Below are positions 1 through 11,440 of a DNA stretch of 64,000 nucleotides, piece after piece; position 1 is the stretch's first letter, and each line of letters begins with the position of its first letter. Source of the stretch: Taudactylus pleione (taxonomy: Eukaryota; Chordata; Amphibia; Anura; Myobatrachidae); contig JAUIMM010001251.1 in NCBI GenBank assembly GCA_031769625.1, positions 248,001 to 312,000 of the forward strand, in the 5' to 3' direction. The notes beneath the pieces are model-generated. The model was not told the DNA's origin, did not search any database, and saw only the letters and a program-made list of their open reading frames with translations. The position numbers were made by a program, and so were the translations under genes.

Positions 1-140
1 AGTTTCTCCGGGATGCGATCTTGCGTCCTTTGCAATTGCATAGGGCCAATCGCGGGGACGAGCGCGATACTTTTCCGGAGGCAAAACTGGTGATGACGGT
101 GAAAAGTTTGGGACTTTTCGCCGGCAATTGAATACGGCCT
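1..140. repeat. MITE terminal fragment, cut by the window edge
   Basis: The segment ends in CAATTGAATACGGCC, a terminus of the kind seen in MITEs whose ends read GGCCGTATTCAATTG. A short inverted motif around the sequence for a cggcgaaaagt core lies just inside it. The other end is outside the window, so length and target duplication cannot be seen. Confidence 0.45.
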
Positions 141-906
141 ATATGTTTGTGATGTCAGTAATGCTTAAAGTTATAAAAAGTTGAATATAAGGAGGAAAAA
201 TGGCGAATAATGTAAGGGAAATAAATCGGGAATGAAAATAGTGTTATGGATTGTTTGAGGAAGGGGGGCCCCTAATTGGTATCTTGCTTAGGGCCCCATG
301 AGGTCTAAATCCGCCTGAGACTGTGCCTGCACTGCCGGCTCCTCCCCAGTGACAGAAGCCAGGTGCTGCACAATAATGTCAGTGGCTCCCTGTCGCTGCA
401 GAGGAGCCGGCATATTTGGGTCACCCCCTGGAAGATGGGTCCACATCCCCCACACCCCCCTTGTGACACCTCTGTGAAACAGTCCCAGCACATCACAAAT
501 GCAGTGGAAGTACTTACAGCGCCAATGTTCTCTGTTCTGGATCTCAGCTCCCTCTTTTATATAAATGAATCCCAAAATCCCACTGGTGTAGTATCTGTCA
601 ATAAAAAGCATAACAGGAGCGCTCCATAGTGCAATAACAACATTATTTTAATGTAATAAAATACCACATAAAACCTCAACCCTGTAGGAAATGCTCCACC
701 AAATATAGAATACATTAGTGCTTATCACCAAATGCAGTTCAGTTGCTTCCGTACCTCCCCTTACTATGTACATATGCGGCTAGAGCCGGTGGAGGTCTTG
801 CACCACGCTGTAAGTACTTCCTGTACAATCCTGGTAGGCTGGAAGCTGGATAGCGGATGGATTTGGGAGCACGGTCGGTACGTCACTAGGCCATACCCTA
901 ATGTGC
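141..906. other. No gene seen; intergenic
   Basis: The ORFs here are short, overlap on both strands and resemble no known protein. GGGGCCCCTAA and AGGGCCCCATGAG near 268-300 look like remains of a hAT-type end, but no partner end or target duplication was found. Confidence 0.4.
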
Positions 907-2070
907 AGGGCTGGCAACAGAAATCTTGGGCCCCCTATCCCCTCCCAGTAGGTTCATGCAGGTCGGCCATTGCCTCATCCCCAACTGTGTCTCTCAACCT
1001 TATCCCCCGTGTCTCTCCAGCCTCATCCTTGCCTGGGTTGCACAAGCTTTAACCCTCATCTCTCCAGCACCATCCATGTGTCTCCAGCCTCTTCTCCCTA
1101 TGTCTCTCCATCTCCAGCCATCCACTCATCTCCTCTGTGTCTCTCAGCTTCATTCCCCACCCGTGTCTTTCAGCTAGATCTCCCAACACTGGGCCTGATT
1201 CAGAGCCGAACGCTCTGACCAGAGCGCTCGCTCTGAATCAGGGCCCTCCTCCATGAAAATGGAGCGTACGCTCGATTAGCTGTGGGTGACCATCCACAGC
1301 TTATGCGAGCGTCCATGATGATGGTCGCGATGGTCAAGACCATCGCGACCATCGGGCATGCGACTGAGACCCTGCAGTAGGGTCTCGCTGCCGCAAGCCC
1401 TGGAGTGATTTTGGCTCTCAGAGCCAAAATCACTCCCACTGACATCACTAGTGATGTCAGTGGGGCCGGCTTCAGACGGTAGGCGTTCCCATGGGAACGC
1501 CTCCGTCTGGCAGCCACGCCGCCAGCACGCCCACCAAAGGGGGCATGCTGTCAATCAACATCGACAGCACGCCCCCTTTGGTGCGAGACCCGGAGCGACT
1601 GAGAGCCCGTCGCTATCCGGGTCTTGCGCATACGCACAACGGAGCTCCCTCCGTCTGCATGCGCAGTGGGGCAACATCGACCCGCTTGCGAGCGTCCTGT
1701 GCTCGCGAGCGGGTCTGAATGACCCCCACTGTGTCTCTCAGCTTCATTCCCAAGACCCTGTGTCTCTGCTTCATTCCCCAGACCCTGGGTCTCTCGGCCT
1801 CAAAGCCAGACCCTGGGTCTCTCAGCCTCAAAGCCAGCCTGGCTCTTCGCTCTGTGCCCCAGCGGCGTGAGATCATGATGTCGCGCACGCTGCTGGCACC
1901 AATAAAACTATTTTGTTCCGGGCTGCCGGAGGTGGCGTGGCCTTTCTCCGACTCACTCTGTCTGTCCGTGTCTCTGTGCCCTGCAGAGGCTAGGGGGACA
2001 CATGAACTGGGCTCCCGAGATTCATGAGTGGCTGGGGCCCCTCAGAATCTTGTTGACCAGAACAAGTGTA
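907..2070. repeat. Degenerate element with a TGTCTCTCAGCCTCATTCC-like minisatellite
   Basis: It begins with CAGGGCTGGCAACAG, a hAT-like end. The interior is a loose tandem array of about 28-30 bp units built on tgtctctc(c)agcctcatccc (about 1000-1187 and 1731-1850), split by a MITE. The right end near 2060 is only weakly similar (TTGTTGaCCAG), so the right boundary is approximate. Confidence 0.4.
1191..1727. mobile_element. MITE inserted in the minisatellite
   Basis: The left end is GGGCCTGATTCAGAG and the right end CTGAATGACCCCC, a diverged inverted repeat. The 3-bp sequence ACT flanks both sides (1188-1190 and 1728-1730). Inside are GC-rich hairpins, for example gatggtcgcgatggt against accatcgcgaccatc, and CACTGACATCAC facing GTGATGTCAGTG. 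There is no coding capacity. The same minisatellite continues on both sides, which supports insertion. Confidence 0.6.
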
Positions 2071-2937
2071 CTCTTTGTAATCCCCTGTTGCCGGACCTGC
2101 TAATGTGTGTCATTAGAGATGTCATCAGAGGGCTAGCCTTAATGATGTATGCTTACTGATCAAACTATTCATACAATTAGTGAGTGCATGCATCCAGTTT
2201 ATAAGTGTTAAATATGTGTGTTTACAATTGTTCCCATAATGGGGACATATAATTTTATTTATATTTTATTTTGTTGTTGGGTTATTGCTTAACCCCTGAT
2301 GTACTGGGTTAACCTAAGCACTATGTGTTTCACCTTAAAGGAGTGTTTGATAATGTTCCTATGATACACACACATTTACCAGTAAAAGCTTTTTAATCTA
2401 CCACATACCAAAAGAGACCTTTGTAGATTACTGTTATTAATTCTAGATTTGCTTTGACACTGCCCCTTATCTTTATTTATAAGTACCGATGCGCAGTACA
2501 TAATGTCATATAGTTTCTCTAACTGGTAGAGGTTTTTACTCATGATTGTGTCCTGGGTTTCTAGGCAACCGCCCAGTCGGGCTTGACATTGCAGACATGG
2601 TGATGTCGGGCAGCATTGCGCACACTGATGACATCACTGGAAGGGGACCGGATGATGCCGATGGACACTCTTAGGGTGAAAGTATTTAAGGTGAGCTTTT
2701 TGTATTTTTTTTAAATGTATCCCTGAGGAAAGTTTGAATAAAATGACCTGAAACATTGGAAAATCCCGCCACCTGCGCTACCTGTTGCAGAAAGTCCCCT
2801 GAGTGACGCTGTTCCTAGTTTGAATATGATCTGTGCTACAGCCACAATGAGACGGTCAGTCAGGATATTGCACAGGGGGAGGAAACATTTTAGCCTATTT
2901 AACACACTTAAGAGTCAAAGTTTGAAAAATCCCTTCT
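2071..2937. other. No gene; retroelement-like relic near 2480-2760
   Basis: There are no supported ORFs. Around 2683-2757 a TATTTAAG box is followed by CTGAGGA (2723-2729) and GAAAC (2750-2754), the same order as in the Penelope 3' region near 61.1 kb. The helix between the two motifs is poor here, so I treat it as a relic. Confidence 0.3.
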
Positions 2938-3186
2938 TAAGGTGCGTATCCCCTACACGAGAGTGGAACGACTGTACGATTACAACATTGCAATCGTTCA
3001 TCATCCTGTGCAGTGGATAATGTGCCCACACTGAACGATATGTTGGTATCGACAGTTTGGCCGGCATGTTCAGCCATTGACCAATGCCGACAACGACCAA
3101 CGGGAACGCGCATCACTGGTCGTTGCCAGCATTTTACTGCACGATTAATGAACGATAATGATGTCGTAATAATTCAATTGCCCATT
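2938..3186. repeat. Possible MITE fragment (GGTGCGTAY... type)
   Basis: It starts AAGGTGCGTATCCCCTACACGA and contains repeated cgattg/caatcg and cgttcatc hairpin parts. A similar start, GGTGCATACACACGGAGCG, occurs at 7052. The right terminus is not convincing. Confidence 0.35.
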
Positions 3187-4560
3187 TTTCTCGTCTAGTG
3201 GATATTTGCCATTATGGAGGGAATATTCTCCCCTTGTTGTTAGACCGAATTATAGATATTATTAGAATTTATTTTGCCACTATTCTTGGCAATAAGTAAT
3301 TATATGCTGCCCGAATGTATTATTATACATCCGCAGTGACAGGGTCCCTGTGATGTGTATTCGGAGTGAAGTTACCGTATCGGCAGTCCGATGCATGTGT
3401 GGCGGCCAATGCCGGGGAGGGTTCCGGAGTAGCTTATAGGCTACAATAGAATAACACCATCTGGAAATGGAGTTACCTACATGGGTCAAACTACGGTAAA
3501 TCTGACACAGAAACCTATGGGGGCTGCGACTGCTGACGGAAATGGTGGGACCACAGCAGATCCCGGAGATACCTGCGCCGTTCCCTCCATGGTACATTCA
3601 GGGGATACCTGCGCCGTTCCCTCCATGGTACATTCAGAGGATACCTGCAAATACTGTTTTCAGGGAAAATCCCACAAATATTTGATAAATAGGCCCCGTA
3701 GAGAGCAGAGGGGCTTAGGACCACCCCTCAGAGCTGATTTTCTATCCGCCCTCCTCTCCCCCATCACGTCATGCAGAAAGTCTCTGTGATTGGCAGCAAT
3801 ACTGATAGGTAATGTAATGATTTGTAGGATGGCAGCTAAGAAATATGATACGTTCCTATTGTTCTGTGGTTTTGCTGCTTGGAGATGGTTTTTTATAATC
3901 CTAAAACAATGTCACATTACAATCAAAGTGTTGATGCTTTGATAGAAAAAAAATCTCTGAACAAAATGTTAGTGTAGATTTTATTATTCAGTAAAATAGA
4001 AACTTGATTGTGGGTGTGAATACTTTTGCACTGGGTTACTGATGTAGATACTGTAATGCCCGATATTTGGGCATTCTTATACCACCTCTATAACCAAATC
4101 GCCATCTTTGGTGGCTGCGAGATTCCCTGCTCCTTGCAGAGCCGGTTACAGGCTCATCTCTCTGTAGCCACGAACTCTTCAGTTGTGAAAATGAATGATA
4201 ATTACCTCCTCACAGCACGGAAGCTATCTTTACGTCAAAGCCTCGCCACTTAATCAACAAGACGGCAAGTGTGGCGGCCTAGGTAACCCTGCAGCAATGA
4301 CTACAGCACATATACCAAGTATGTACAAAACAGACATTTATAGAGTTTAATGTCTGAACCATCAATAAGCTGACCCGTGAAAGCAGGACGAGGGAGCGTC
4401 GTCATAACTGCAGCTGTCTAGCACAGGAACACTACATTCTGTCTTACCTCTGTCATTCTGTGACTGCAAAGTGTCACCCTATATAATATATATACATCTG
4501 TGATGTACACAGTCCTTATATTGATCATTTGTCACATAAGCAGTATTCAAATGTTTTGTT
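3187..4560. other. No gene; short tandem duplication only
   Basis: A block of about 36 bp reading gatacctgcgccgttccctc is duplicated in tandem at 3568-3640. TTGATAAATAGGCCCC at about 3680-3695 looks like a MITE end without a partner. Nothing else is supported. Confidence 0.4.
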
Positions 4561-4564
4561 ACCT

Positions 4565-4930
4565 CTAGGGGGGAGGGTTAGGTTTAGGCACCTCTTGTGG
4601 GAAGGGTTACAGTTAGGCACCACTGGGGGGGGTTAGGGTTAGGCACCTCTTGGGGGGAGGGTTACAGTTAGGCACCACTGGGAGGGGTTAGGGTTAGGCA
4701 CCTCTTGGGGGGAGGGTTACAGTTAGGCACCACTGGGGGGGGGTTAGGGTTTGGCACTAAGGGGGGGGGAGGGTTAGGTTTAGGCACCTCTTGGGGGGAG
4801 GGTTACAGTTGGGCACCACTGGTGAGTGTTATCGTTAGGCACTAAGGGGGGGGAGGGTTAGGTTTAGGCACTAACGGGGAGGGTTGGGCTACAAGATGGG
4901 AGGGTTAGGGTTAAGAGGGTAAGGTGGGAA
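4565..4930. repeat. Degenerate tandem array of GGGTTAGGGTTAGGCACC-type units
   Basis: Units of roughly 60-70 bp alternate gggttagggttaggcacctcttgggggg with gggttacagttaggcaccactgg. The repeated TTAGGG/TTAGGC resembles telomere sequence, but the array is irregular and interleaved with gcac(c)tcttgg, so it is an interstitial minisatellite. Similar text lies inside MITEs at 25.56, 38.55 and 54.9 kb. Confidence 0.75.
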
Positions 4931-5316
4931 GGTAAGTAGACTACCATTGGGATGCCACTGTCGGTATTGTGACAGGAGGTATCCAGAAAGCCGGCATTAC
5001 ATACCCATTCCCGAGCAAACTCATCAGCCAAGGGTAACTAACTACAAAACAAGAAAAGTTTATTATGCATTTATTAAAGTCAAAACACCTCAACAAGCAA
5101 TAAATGATTTGGATACATATACATGAAATCATAGTTTGTGTGTAATTTCCCTGTAAGGCGTCTGTTTCATAGGATAATTATTGTTAGTCATTAGACTGTC
5201 AGTGATACAGGTGCTTTATAATATGCAGAGGCCCTGTCATATTACCTTCAGCATCAGGTGCAGCAAATGGGGCATCCTGCAAACTCTCTGCTATAGTTGG
5301 TGGAGGTGACCGTGCC

Positions 5317-5640
5317 TAAAGCTGCCCATACACCATACCAAACCCCCCCCCCCCCCCCAACCATCCAACTAATTGGTGGTTTGGAATGAAAATCCGGTAA
5401 TGCATGGGAGCAAATGATAATCAGCCATGGCTCCAACACGCCAGGAAACACGAAGTAACAGGTTGTCCAGGAAAGTTGGTTAAATCTGTTTTTTTAAAAC
5501 AACTTGTCTGAACAGCTTTAATCTGTTTACCCGTGTTTGGGAGCAAATTGCTGATTGTCATTGGCTCCCAAACACTAGCTGATTTCCATTCCAACCAACC
5601 AACTATTTGGAGGAAAGTTGGGGGGTGGGTTAGTTTGCTC
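5317..5640. mobile_element. Imperfect palindromic MITE
   Basis: The two halves are inverted copies: tttggaatgaaaatccggtaa...gggagcaaatgata pairs with tgattgtcattggctccca...gatttccattccaa. A poly-C tract at about 5341-5358 and GGTTGGTTGG-like text mark the left part. A related palindromic MITE lies at 27794-28114, sharing the gggagcaaatga and tggaatgaaaa blocks. The exact ends and target duplication are unclear. Confidence 0.55.
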
Positions 5641-5810
5641 TTCAGCCACCGGTTTTTCATACTGATTCCGTCATGATGATGGGAATATTTTTATGGCCTG
5701 GAGCTGTAGTCCCATCTGCTACATTTTTAATCTGGGGAAACTCTGCCTACAGTACTGTTCCCAATAACACACAGTTGGCAGCAATGTAAAATGCCTAAGT
5801 CCTATTCATT

Positions 5811-6143
5811 GGGGGGAATTCAATTGATTTGCCGGTTGCTTTTTTTCTAAGATGCCCGATGGAGCAATTAAATTGTTGCTCCATTAGGGCGTGATAGCCG
5901 CCGGCACTGGCATTTCTGCTCGCTCCCTCAGGAGGGTGCGAGCAGAAATGTGTGAGAAACCTCCTGGTTAGGGCGCGCTAACTGCAATTCACGCGCCCTA
6001 ACCAGAAATTTAGATGGGTTTAGCTGTTTTACACGGCTAAACCCAGGGTGAAGAGGGCGGTAATTAATGAGTGCCCAGAACAATTGAATTGCGACACTGG
6101 GCGCTCATTAATTATCATGCCTTAAAACAATTGAATCTCCCCC
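5811..6143. mobile_element. MITE with GGGGGAATTCAATTG ends
   Basis: The left end GGGGGGAATTCAATTG pairs with the right end CAATTGAATCTCCCCC. Internal inverted blocks include GGTTAGGGCGCG against CGCGCCCTAACC, TGAGCGCCCAGTG-like arms and ATGGAGCAATTAAATTGTTGCTCCAT. There is no ORF. A truncated relative with the same internal order is at 50384-50590. Confidence 0.7.
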
Positions 6144-7187
6144 ACTGTATGCTATAGATGACAATGTTGGTGTAAGTGGTGGTATAGGAGTCAGAAGTGA
6201 TGGATGTAGGAAGGTGTAACCCATGGGTGGATTGGGCCACCGGGATCATGGGACATTTCCCACTGGGCCACCAAATGGCTGTGCCCTTCATTTGCCTCTA
6301 TCTCGTTCCCCCCTCCCTGCGTGTTCCATACAGCTGGCCACATACAATCAGGCAGCACCCTGCAGGTGGAGCAGGGACTGGTGACTCCTCCCATCCCCGC
6401 TCCTCTTCCCAGCAGCTGGCACTGATTTGGAGACTTCCCCTGCACATGGGCTCTGTGCTGTGTGAGGTGGCTGGTGTGTGGTATAGGGGAACGGTTGTGT
6501 ATAAATCCCCTTCAGTGAATGTACCGGACGTGACGTACAGTGAGGGTGGAAGTGCTGTTCTATGCCCTTTAAAGCTCTGTTAATTGTAAAAATTTGCACT
6601 CTTGCGGGCTCGCTATGCTCTCCATGCTTCAGGCATGGCGATTGCTATTCCCAATCGGTATCCACGTGGATAGTAACTGATGATGTCAGGGTACATCTAC
6701 TGAAGGGGATCTATCAGTAACCATAGGGGAACAGCCAAAACGGCAAGAGAGGAGTGGCAGCCGGATGCGAGGCCTGGTGGTGGTCTTACCTCCTCTCAGA
6801 TTCTATGCACCAGCAGTGAGGGGAGAGAGGAGCAGGCTAAGACCTGACTCCTGGAGGATGTGACAAGTCCCTGCATGGAGAGCAGCTTCTGACCTGCATC
6901 GATCAGGTAAATGAGTGTGCTATGTACTATAAGCCTGTTGGTGTGTAGAGTTATCTCTTGGCTGCAGTGGTGACTGGTGATGTAGCAGCTGCAATGGCCC
7001 TCTAGCAGCAGAGGAGCTGAGTATGTCATGTTTGTGTCACTTAGTGACTGTAATGGTGCATACACACGGAGCGATCAGACAGTGATAACGATATCGCTGT
7101 CTGATCGTCCTGCACCCTCCTGGTGTGCTGGATGATCGATATAGATCATCCAGCACAGCACCAACTCACCAACACTATTGTATAGTA
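6144..7187. other. No gene; MITE fragment at 7052-7180
   Basis: ORFs here are unsupported. GGTGCATACACACGGAGCG at 7052 begins a hairpin-rich segment (gatcagacagtgataacgatatcgctgtctgatc; gctggatgatcgatatagatcatccagc) typical of a MITE. Its remainder is interrupted by the insertion at 7188. Confidence 0.45.
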
Positions 7188-7389
7188 CACAAGTTCTCAA
7201 ACTCTGTCCTCAGGACCCCAAACAGTGCATGTTTTCCATATCTCAACACTGAATCAAATGAAATAATTAACTCCACCTGTGGACCTTTTAAAACATGTCA
7301 CTGAGTAATGATTACACCTGTGCACCTGTTGGGTGACCTGGAAAACGTGACCTGTGTGGGGTCCTGAGGACCGAGTTTGAGAACCCCTG
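7188..7389. mobile_element. 202-bp hAT-type MITE with 8-bp TSD
   Basis: The inverted ends are CACAAGTTCTCAAACTC and GAGTTTGAGAACCCCTG, continuing inward as TGTCCTCAGGACCCC / GGGGTCCTGAGGACCG. GTATAGTA is duplicated at 7180-7187 and 7390-7397. The interior lacks coding capacity. The 8-bp duplication is the hAT hallmark. Confidence 0.85.
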
Positions 7390-8354
7390 GTATAGTATAG
7401 TAACCTGGTTGATATCGACCAGGTTGACATGCTGTCACTCACCTTCTGAGCCACATACTTACTGACGGCCGCCCATTCTTGCCTAATCAATGCTTGGAGT
7501 GTGTCAGAATTTGTGAGTATTTGTTTGTCCACCCGCCTCTTGAGGACTGACCACAAGTTCTCAATGGGATTAAGGTCTGGGGAGTTTCCTGGCCATGGAC
7601 CCAAAATTTTGATGTTTTGTTCCCTGAGCCACTTAGTTATCACTCTTGCCTTATGGCAAGGTGTTCCATCATGCTGGAAGAGGCATTGTTCCTCACCACA
7701 CTGTACTTGGATGGTTGGGAGAAGTTGCTCTTGGAGGATGTTTTGGGACCATTCTTTATTCATGGCTGTGTTCTTAGGCAACATTGTGAGTGATCCAACT
7801 CCCTTGGCTGAGAAGCAACCCCCACACACAGGGCCGCCATCACGGGGGACTATCGGGACTACTGTCCCAGGCCTGGGCACTCCGCCAAAGGAGGGTTGCC
7901 CGGCCCGCTCCTACCACCCACCCGCCGCTATTGCTACTAGAGCAAGGCAAAGGAACCTTCTGTCTGATGCCTGCCCGCTGCAAATGAATAGGGCCCCCCA
8001 CCGCTACTGCCTCGCCCGGCATGTAAGAGGTGCCTGACCTGTCCACATGAACAAGAAAGTTTATTATCCGGCGCGCATGATGACATCACCACGCCACTAA
8101 ATGATAGATAGAGGAGCCGCAGCACCCTTCCAGACAACCCTGAGCACAGAGTAGAAGCCTGGACCTAAACTGAAACAAAAGGTAACATAATTAACATGCT
8201 GCCTGGCTGAGGAAGAAGGTGGCTGGCTGGACCAACACTGTGTGCAGGCTGCAGTGAGGCAGAAGGGGGCTAGAAACATCAGAGTGCAGGACTGGAGAGA
8301 CGACTGTACTCAATTAGGCTGTATAGAATTAGACAAACTATAGTGTGTGTTTAT

Positions 8355-8393
8355 GTGTGTGTATGTATATATATATATGTATATGTATGTATG

Positions 8394-8445
<52 letters not shown>
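8355..8445. repeat. (GT)/(AT) microsatellite
   Basis: Runs of gtgtatgtatatat grade into a pure (AT)n tract. It stops at the left end of the inserted BED-hAT and resumes at about 11375-11440 on the other side, so it was one tract split by the insertion. Confidence 0.85.
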
Positions 8446-8447
<2 letters not shown>

Positions 8448-9086
8448 GGGGTGTGCACCGGCCACTTTTCATGTTTTGTGTCTTGGATCTGGATCGATCT
8501 TCGTGTTTTGGATCTGGATTGGTTTTGCCAAATCCACCCTTCCGTGTTTTGGGTTCTGGGTTTTGTGTTTTGGATCTGTATTTTTTTGAAAAAAAGCATA
8601 AAAACAGCTAAAATCACAGAATTTGTGGGTTTTTCTGCTCCTATGCTATTATTAACCTCAATAACCTTAATTTCCACTAATTTCCAGTCTATTCTGAACA
8701 CCTCACACCTCACAATAGTGTTTTTATGTCCAAAAGGTTGCACCGAGGTAGCTGGATGACTATGCTAAGAGATACAAGTGGGCGGCACAAACACGTGGTC
8801 CATCTAGGAGTGGCACTGCAGTGGCAGACAGGATGGCAGTTTGAAAAACTAGGCCCCAAACTATACATAATGCAAAGAAAAAAAAGAGGTGCAAGATGGA
8901 ATTGTCCTTGGGCCCTCCCACCCACCCTTATGTTGTATAAACAGGACATGCACACTTTAACAAACCAAACATTTCAGCGCCAGGGTCTGCCACACGACTG
9001 TGGCTGAAATGATTGGTTCGTTTGGGCCCCCACAAAACAAGCTGGCAATTAATCTGTCCCTGCACAAACTGGCTCTACGGAGGCAA

Positions 9087-9987
9087 GATGTCGTCCTCAT
9101 CCTCCTCATCCACCGATTCCTCACCCTCTTCAGTGTTGTGTACATCCTCATCCTCACAGAGTATTAATTCGTCCCCGCTGGAATCCACAACCACAGGTCC
9201 CTCTGTACGTTCTGGAGGCTGGTCTCCCTGGAAGAGTTGATAATTCATTTTATGAACATCATCTTCTCCACATTTTGTGGAAGCAACCTCCTACGCCTTT
9301 CGCTGACAAGGTTCCCGGCTGCACTAAACACTCTTTCGGAGTACACACTGGAGGGGGGGCAACTCAGGTAAAATGGAGCCAGTTTGTACAGGGACCTCCA
9401 AATTGCTTCTTTTTCCTGCCAGTACAGGTACGGACTGTCTGACATGCCTACTTGGATGCTGTCACCGATGTAATCCTTTAACAGACAGACGCACGCTTGT
9501 CGCTGCTGCTTTGAGGATGCAAGTGTGGCTACAGCCCACACAATTCACAAAGACAGAAAAAGAACAATATTTTTATTGTTTGTGTAGCACACTTTGAGGG
9601 TGTCACCACCCTTTAACAGACAGACGCACGCTTGTCGCTGCTGCTTTGAGGATGCAGGTGGAATCTAGATGGGATTTGGAACCGGGGACACACTACCTCC
9701 ATCAATTGTCTAAATCCCACTGCACTAATGGCGGATACCGGACGCACGTCTAACACCAACATAGCAGTCAAGGCCTCAGTTATACGTTTTGCTTCAGGAT
9801 GACTGCTGTCGTACTTCATCCTCATCGCTAGGGACTGTTGGAGGGTCAATTGTTTAGTAAAAGTAGTGATGTTCCTACTTCCTCTATGGGATGATGAACA
9901 ACTCCCAGCAGCAGCAACAGCACTAGGAGGAAGTGGTTCTTGATCTTTCCCTATTTTATTTTTATCGGAGAAAGTTTGGTCCTCCAT
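9087..9987 (-). pseudogene. hAT transposase remnant of copy C
   Basis: Compared with the intact protein at 31170-34283, this copy keeps roughly residues 1-24 (MEDQTFSDKNKI...), a short Ser-rich piece near 386-400, residues about 400-468 (the region before the first catalytic Asp) and the C-terminal part from about 905 onward (DYIGDSIQVGMSD, the dimerisation segment SVYSERVFSAAGNLVSERRR and the acidic tail). The BED finger and the whole DDE core are missing. The junction between the last two parts is filled by unrelated repeat DNA (9477-9655). It cannot make a working transposase. Confidence 0.9.
9477..9655. repeat. Filler repeat at an internal-deletion junction
   Basis: ACAGACAGACGCACGCTTGTC occurs at 9481 and again at 9616, a 135-bp period holding about 1.3 units. 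The unit is a diverged form of the ~155-bp array at 10030-10830 (cacacaattcacaaa-acagaaaa; ccctttaa; gcgcacgcttg; ttgatgca/ttgaggatgca). It replaces transposase codons about 469-904. Confidence 0.75.
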
Positions 9988-10029
9988 TTATGTTATATTG
10001 ATATATACGTGCGGCTAAAGCGCACACAA

Positions 10030-10830
10030 ACACAGAAAATATTTTTTTAGTTTTGCTGGAGAGTAGTGCACTTTGTGGGTTACACCACCCTTTAAGAAAT
10101 GAGCCAGCCGGCTCTTTACTTATGGGACACAGGCGCACGCTTGGCGCTGCTCCTTTGTTGATGCACGTGCAGCCACAATGCACACAATTCACAAACACAG
10201 AAAATATATATTTTTTTGGTTTGGAGTGTACTTTGGGGGCTACAGCACCCTTTAACGTTCAAGCCAGCCGGCCCTTTACTTATGACACAGGCACACGCTT
10301 GGCACTACTTTGTTGATGCACGTGCGGCTACTGCGCACACAATTCACAAACACAGAAAATATATATTTTTTTGGTTTGGAGTGTACTTTGGGGGTTACAG
10401 CACCCTTTAATGGTCAAGCCAGCCGGCCCTTTACTTATGACACAGGCGCACGCTTGGCACTACTTTGTTGATGCACGTGCGGCTACTGCGCACACAATTC
10501 ACAAACACAGAAAATAATTTTTTTTTTTGGTTTGGAGTGTACTTTGGGGGTTACAGCACCCTTTAATGGTCAAGCCAGCTGGCCCTTTACTTATGACACA
10601 GGCGCACGCTTGGCACTACTTTGTTGATGCACGTGCGGCTACTGCGCACACAATTCACAAACACAGAAAATAATTTTTTTTTGGTTTGGACTGGAGTGTA
10701 CTTTGGGGGTTACAGCACCCTTTAACGGTCAAGCCAGCCGGCCCTTTACTTATGACACAGGCGCACGCTTGGCACTACTTTGTTGATGCACGTGCGGCTA
10801 CTGCGCACACAATTCACAAACACAGAAAAT
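10030..10830. repeat. Promoter-side tandem array of copy C, about five units of ~155 bp
   Basis: The landmark GGTTTGGA recurs at 10218, 10373, 10529 and 10683, giving periods of 154-156 bp; a more diverged unit precedes them. Each unit holds gcgcacgcttggc, a GCACGTGC palindrome containing an E-box core, cacacaattcacaaacacag and a T tract. The array lies between the transposase start and the terminal repeat. Confidence 0.9.
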
Positions 10831-11374
10831 ATATTATTTTTTTAGCACTTGGGGGGAGCACCCCTGATGGACAGAGCACCCCCTGGACAACACTACAGCA
10901 CCCCTTTAGGACTGGGACACTGCACAGGACTTTGGAGTGGACACAGCCCCTATGGAGAACTGACTGCACAACACAGTCCAGCCAGCCCCTATGGACTTTG
11001 AAGTAGTGGACACAGCCCCTATTAACAACAGCAGCACAGCACAACACAGCCAGCCCCTATGGACTTTGAAGTAGTGGACAACAGCAGCACAGCACAGCAC
11101 AACACTACTCTGCACTACACTACACTACACTACACTACACAGCCCAGCCAGCCCTAACTCCCACCCTCCCTCTTCACTGTCCACAGCCGAGTGAGAAAAT
11201 GGCGCCGACGCGGGTACCTTAAATAGGTTCCAAAACCCGCGAGACTCGGAAGGCGGGATGATGACGTTTTGCCTCGATTTCAGATCCGAGTCAGCGGGAA
11301 AAGTCGAGCCTGACTCGGATCTGCCTCGGCTCGGGGGGGTTCGGATTTCAGAAATCCGAACCCGCTCACCCCTA

Positions 11375-11378
11375 ATAA

Positions 11379-11419
<41 letters not shown>

Positions 11420-11440
11420 TATATATGTGTGTGTGTGTGT
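11375..11440. repeat. AT/GT microsatellite, right half
   Basis: (AT)n with (GT)n at the right end. It continues the tract at 8355-8445 split by hAT copy C. Confidence 0.8.

Larger units (their letters stand above)
8446..11374 (-). mobile_element. BED-finger hAT element, copy C, internally deleted
   Basis: The ends TAGGGGTGTGCACCGG and CCCGCTCACCCCTA match copies A and B, with the same minus orientation as copy A. It measures 2929 bp against 4771 bp for copy A. The target is an AT microsatellite, so the 8-bp duplication cannot be read with confidence. It keeps both ends, the subterminal tandem repeats and small transposase fragments, so it could only be mobilised in trans. Its promoter-side TATA is altered to cttaaatagg near 11219-11228. 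Confidence 0.92.

Noticed and set aside
4565..4930. True interstitial telomere
   Set aside because: TTAGGG is interleaved with other sequence in every unit; no uninterrupted (TTAGGG)n run exists.
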